Shown here: one piece after another, positions 4,771 through 6,514 of the stretch
Layout: the number at the start of each line of letters is the position of its first letter
Numbering within the stretch: the stretch's first letter is position 1
Assembly: GCA_016840185.1 (NCBI GenBank)
Contig: JAEOSV010000090.1
Coordinates: forward strand, 1-6,514
DNA: 6,514 nt
Source of the DNA: Candidatus Hermodarchaeota archaeon
GTDB taxonomy: Archaea > Asgardarchaeota > Hermodarchaeia > Hermodarchaeales > Hermodarchaeaceae
Direction of reading: 5' to 3'
The notes under the pieces: model-generated
Told to the model about the DNA's origin: nothing
Databases searched by the model: none
What the model saw: the letters and a program-made list of their open reading frames with translations, nothing else
Position numbers and translations under genes: made by a program

Positions 4771-5669
4771 AGCAACCGCCCACAAGAATAGCACCATTTT
4801 GAACCTGGCGATATTTTTGCTTGACAGTAAGAACAGGTTTCTGGAGCCGCTTTTTCTGCTTTCTTCTTAGTTGTCGAAGGAGATGCAGGTTTCTGAGCAG
4901 GATCTTTGGGCGGAGGAGCAGCGCTACCTAGGATTGCACGAAGCCCAGCGATTATACTGGCCAACTTATTGAGTTCAGCGTCAATGACCTTCAGTTGCTT
5001 CTTTACATCACGCTTCGAAACTTCATCAATACGAGACCGAATTTGCAACGTCTCTTTATCAAATTCGAGTTGTTGTTTTCGATCTTCTAGTTGGACTAGC
5101 CATTTATTGGCTTGCGAAACTTCATTTTCAAGTTGCTGATTTATTTCAACAAGTTTGTTGGTGTATTCACTGGAAAGGCGTTGGTAAATGGCATCATCCA
5201 CTTCTCCAGACTTTTTGAGATTTTCTAGTCGTTCAAGACGCCCTTCCTGAACCTTCTTATCCTGTTGGAGTTTTTCAAGTGGCGTTAATGCCTTAGCTTC
5301 CAAATCCTCGATTTCTTTTACTATAGGATTTAATCGGGCTTGTAGTTTATCAGATTGGGCTTTCGCTTCACTTTCTGAAAACTCACCCACAAGTTGTTTG
5401 ACTTTTACCGTTTCTTGCTCTTCATCGAGTGCCACTTTTTGGGATTGAAGTAGTTCGAGTTTCCCTCGCATAATCAAAGCCGACTCCACGGTTGCTGGAA
5501 TCATTTCAACCTCTTCAGCAGGTTCCTTCTGTGGTGCAGGTGCCGCTTTCGAAGGTTGAACGGCAGGGACATGTGCTTGTCGTTGATTTAAAGAAACTCC
5601 ACAGTATGAACAGAACTTAGCATTAGGTTTCAGTTGTCTCCCACATTCGGGGCAGGGTTGGCTCGACAT
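4767..5669 (-). CDS. Double zinc-ribbon protein with a long central coiled coil
   Basis: This 300-residue soluble protein has a zinc ribbon at each end: C6-P-E-C9 with C20-S-Y-C23, and C279-S-Y-C282 with C293-Y-S-C296. Both have the same CxxC-x10-CxxC spacing. A Pro/Ala-rich linker (about 33-55) leads into a heptad-rich, highly charged coiled coil (roughly 64-245). A second Pro/Ala/Lys linker (250-277) connects the C-terminal ribbon. Within the coil, LERLENLKKSGEVDDAIYQR (145-164) resembles the short 'L-x2-L-x4-G-x-I/V-x4-Y/F' helical hairpin found in SHOCT-like and other archaeal coiled-coil proteins. Such architecture suggests an oligomeric adaptor or nucleic-acid/protein-binding scaffold, but no enzyme motif is present and no specific function can be assigned. 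The ATG at 5669 directly precedes the first ribbon, and a TATA element lies about 48 bases upstream. It ends tail to tail with the acidic protein gene. Confidence 0.88.
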   Translation of the reverse strand: MSSQPCPECGRQLKPNAKFCSYCGVSLNQRQAHVPAVQPSKAAPAPQKEPAEEVEMIPATVESALIMRGKLELLQSQKVALDEEQETVKVKQLVGEFSESEAKAQSDKLQARLNPIVKEIEDLEAKALTPLEKLQQDKKVQEGRLERLENLKKSGEVDDAIYQRLSSEYTNKLVEINQQLENEVSQANKWLVQLEDRKQQLEFDKETLQIRSRIDEVSKRDVKKQLKVIDAELNKLASIIAGLRAILGSAAPPPKDPAQKPASPSTTKKKAEKAAPETCSYCQAKISPGSKWCYSCGRLL

Positions 5670-5710
5670 AATCCTCAGCCCTATCAGCTATCTTGAAAGA
5701 GCAGGAACGA

Positions 5711-5723
5711 ACCTATAAAGTCG
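5711..5723 (-). promoter_or_regulatory. TATA promoter of the zinc-ribbon coiled-coil gene
   Basis: The minus strand reads GACTTTATAGGTT, a good archaeal TATA core. Initiation about 25-28 bases downstream (near 5690) would leave a leader of about 20 bases containing GGGCTGAGG just before the ATG. The flank TATAGGTTCG resembles TATAAAGGTTTCG at the TFB promoter. The presence of a promoter in the 75-base gap suggests the gene is not simply cotranscribed with the upstream lipid kinase. Confidence 0.55.
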
Positions 5724-5744
5724 TGGTTTGTGACTCAGATTGAG

Positions 5745-6514
5745 TTAGATGAAATAGTATAATCCTACAACCTGAAGAACCGTCAAAATTGTTGCGGTTA
5801 TCAGAGGAACGGCGAGGTTATCGTCCAAGGGTAGAGGAAGGAGTTCAACAACAGCTGCAATAAGGGCAGTTAGAAGGGCTGAAACAGGAGAGATAATTAG
5901 TAGGAGAACAAAGAAAGCGGAAGAGAATCCAATGAGTGTCCCTTCGATTGTTTTCTGGGAATTGAAAGGGTAATGATGTCGTCCTAAATAGATTCCACCA
6001 ATTGTGGAAAATGCGTCGCCGATAAGGAAAGCAATTACACTTGCCGCTGCAATGAATGGGAGATGTAATAGGGTACCAAAAACGAGTAGAGGAAGGGTAA
6101 CTCCCGCAGCGAAGAAAAGTGGAGAGAGAACGTAGCTATCAATTTCGTCTTCTCGTCCAGCAGCTAATACCGTTTTCGATATCAGAGGTAGTTGTATACC
6201 ATAATGCCTGAGAATTTCAGAGAGGATGAAAAGAAGTGTGAGACTTCCAATTAGCAGATAAATCGGGATATGCCACGAAGCACCCCAAAACCATAGTAAT
6301 GGAATGATAACCGCGCTTGCATGTAAAAGTTGACGTAGGATTTCTTGACCCAATCTTCGAGGTACGTGAACTTGCATTAAAGGGGAAGTAACGTAGGGCA
6401 GGAGTGCCCGTAAATCAGGAGTCGTTACCACAACTTGAACATGTCTGCGAGCAACTTGGTCAGGGCGAAAGCCAATTGGGATTGAAGCAAAATCAAAGAG
6501 AGGTACATTATTAC
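5745..6514 (-). CDS. CTP-dependent lipid/polyprenol kinase, SEC59/DGK1/VTE5 family (N-terminus beyond window)
   Basis: This integral membrane enzyme family phosphorylates lipid alcohols (dolichol, phytol, diacylglycerol), usually with CTP. In archaea it could supply dolichyl phosphate for glycosylation or recycle isoprenoid alcohols. Counting from the GTG at 6431 as residue 1, the family signature is clear: R33-x3-H37 before the first membrane segment; G138-D-A then G145 and G150; P155; K160-T-x-E163-G164; and E196 with D203-D-N205 before the last segment. About seven membrane segments fit 38-50, 55-73, 103-121, 124-142, 165-181, 184-199 and 207-227. The frame continues without a stop from 6431 to the right edge (27 further codons, including FDFASIPIGFRPDQVARR) and contains no in-frame ATG. 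The true start is therefore probably outside the window and the gene is 5'-partial; the GTG at 6431 is the only internal candidate. The exact lipid substrate cannot be told. Confidence 0.85.
   Translation of the reverse strand, partial: NNVPLFDFASIPIGFRPDQVARRHVQVVVTTPDLRALLPYVTSPLMQVHVPRRLGQEILRQLLHASAVIIPLLWFWGASWHIPIYLLIGSLTLLFILSEILRHYGIQLPLISKTVLAAGREDEIDSYVLSPLFFAAGVTLPLLVFGTLLHLPFIAAASVIAFLIGDAFSTIGGIYLGRHHYPFNSQKTIEGTLIGFSSAFFVLLLIISPVSALLTALIAAVVELLPLPLDDNLAVPLITATILTVLQVVGLYYFI

Noticed and set aside
1..6514. tRNA, rRNA, CRISPR array, insertion sequence, attachment site or origin
   Set aside because: I looked for cloverleaf-like segments, regularly spaced repeats, transposase motifs with terminal repeats and origin-type repeat clusters, and saw none.

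Overview
This window looks like chromosomal DNA from an archaeon. It carries a transcription initiation factor B (TFB) gene, a type 2 methionine aminopeptidase, a single-domain Roadblock/LC7 protein, a double zinc-ribbon coiled-coil protein and a SEC59/DGK1-type lipid kinase. Several genes have a recognisable archaeal TATA element at a spacing that fits a leaderless or short-leader transcript. The Roadblock protein, and a charged N-terminal extension on the aminopeptidase like that of eukaryotic MetAP2, would suit an Asgard or related lineage. That placement is an inference, because no rRNA or lineage-specific marker is present.

Layout from left to right: (1) the N-terminal 131 codons of an AlkD-like DNA alkylation repair protein on the minus strand, cut by the left edge; (2) TFB on the minus strand, ending in a hairpin plus T-tract terminator that contains its stop codon; (3) a gap of about 370 bases with the TFB promoter, a perfect 11-bp inverted repeat and two overlapping small hairpins; (4) methionine aminopeptidase on the minus strand; (5) a divergent promoter region with a 9-bp hairpin, leading right into a small Roadblock gene on the plus strand; (6) a convergent spacer and then thymidylate kinase on the minus strand; (7) a divergent promoter region leading into an unrecognised acidic protein on the plus strand; (8) a zinc-ribbon/coiled-coil protein on the minus strand whose stop codon overlaps that of the unknown gene; (9) a membrane CTP-dependent lipid kinase on the minus strand, whose reading frame runs off the right edge.

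These are mostly housekeeping genes: promoter recognition, N-terminal methionine removal, dTTP synthesis, base-lesion repair, isoprenoid or lipid alcohol phosphorylation. There are two poorly characterised proteins and one probable small-GTPase accessory protein. Genes alternate strand often and most have their own promoter, so I see no clear multi-gene operon. I found no mobile element, CRISPR array, tRNA or rRNA, and no obvious new multi-gene system. The points most worth following are the aminopeptidase extension, the thymidylate kinase P-loop lacking its usual lysine, the control region of TFB, and the unrecognised acidic protein.
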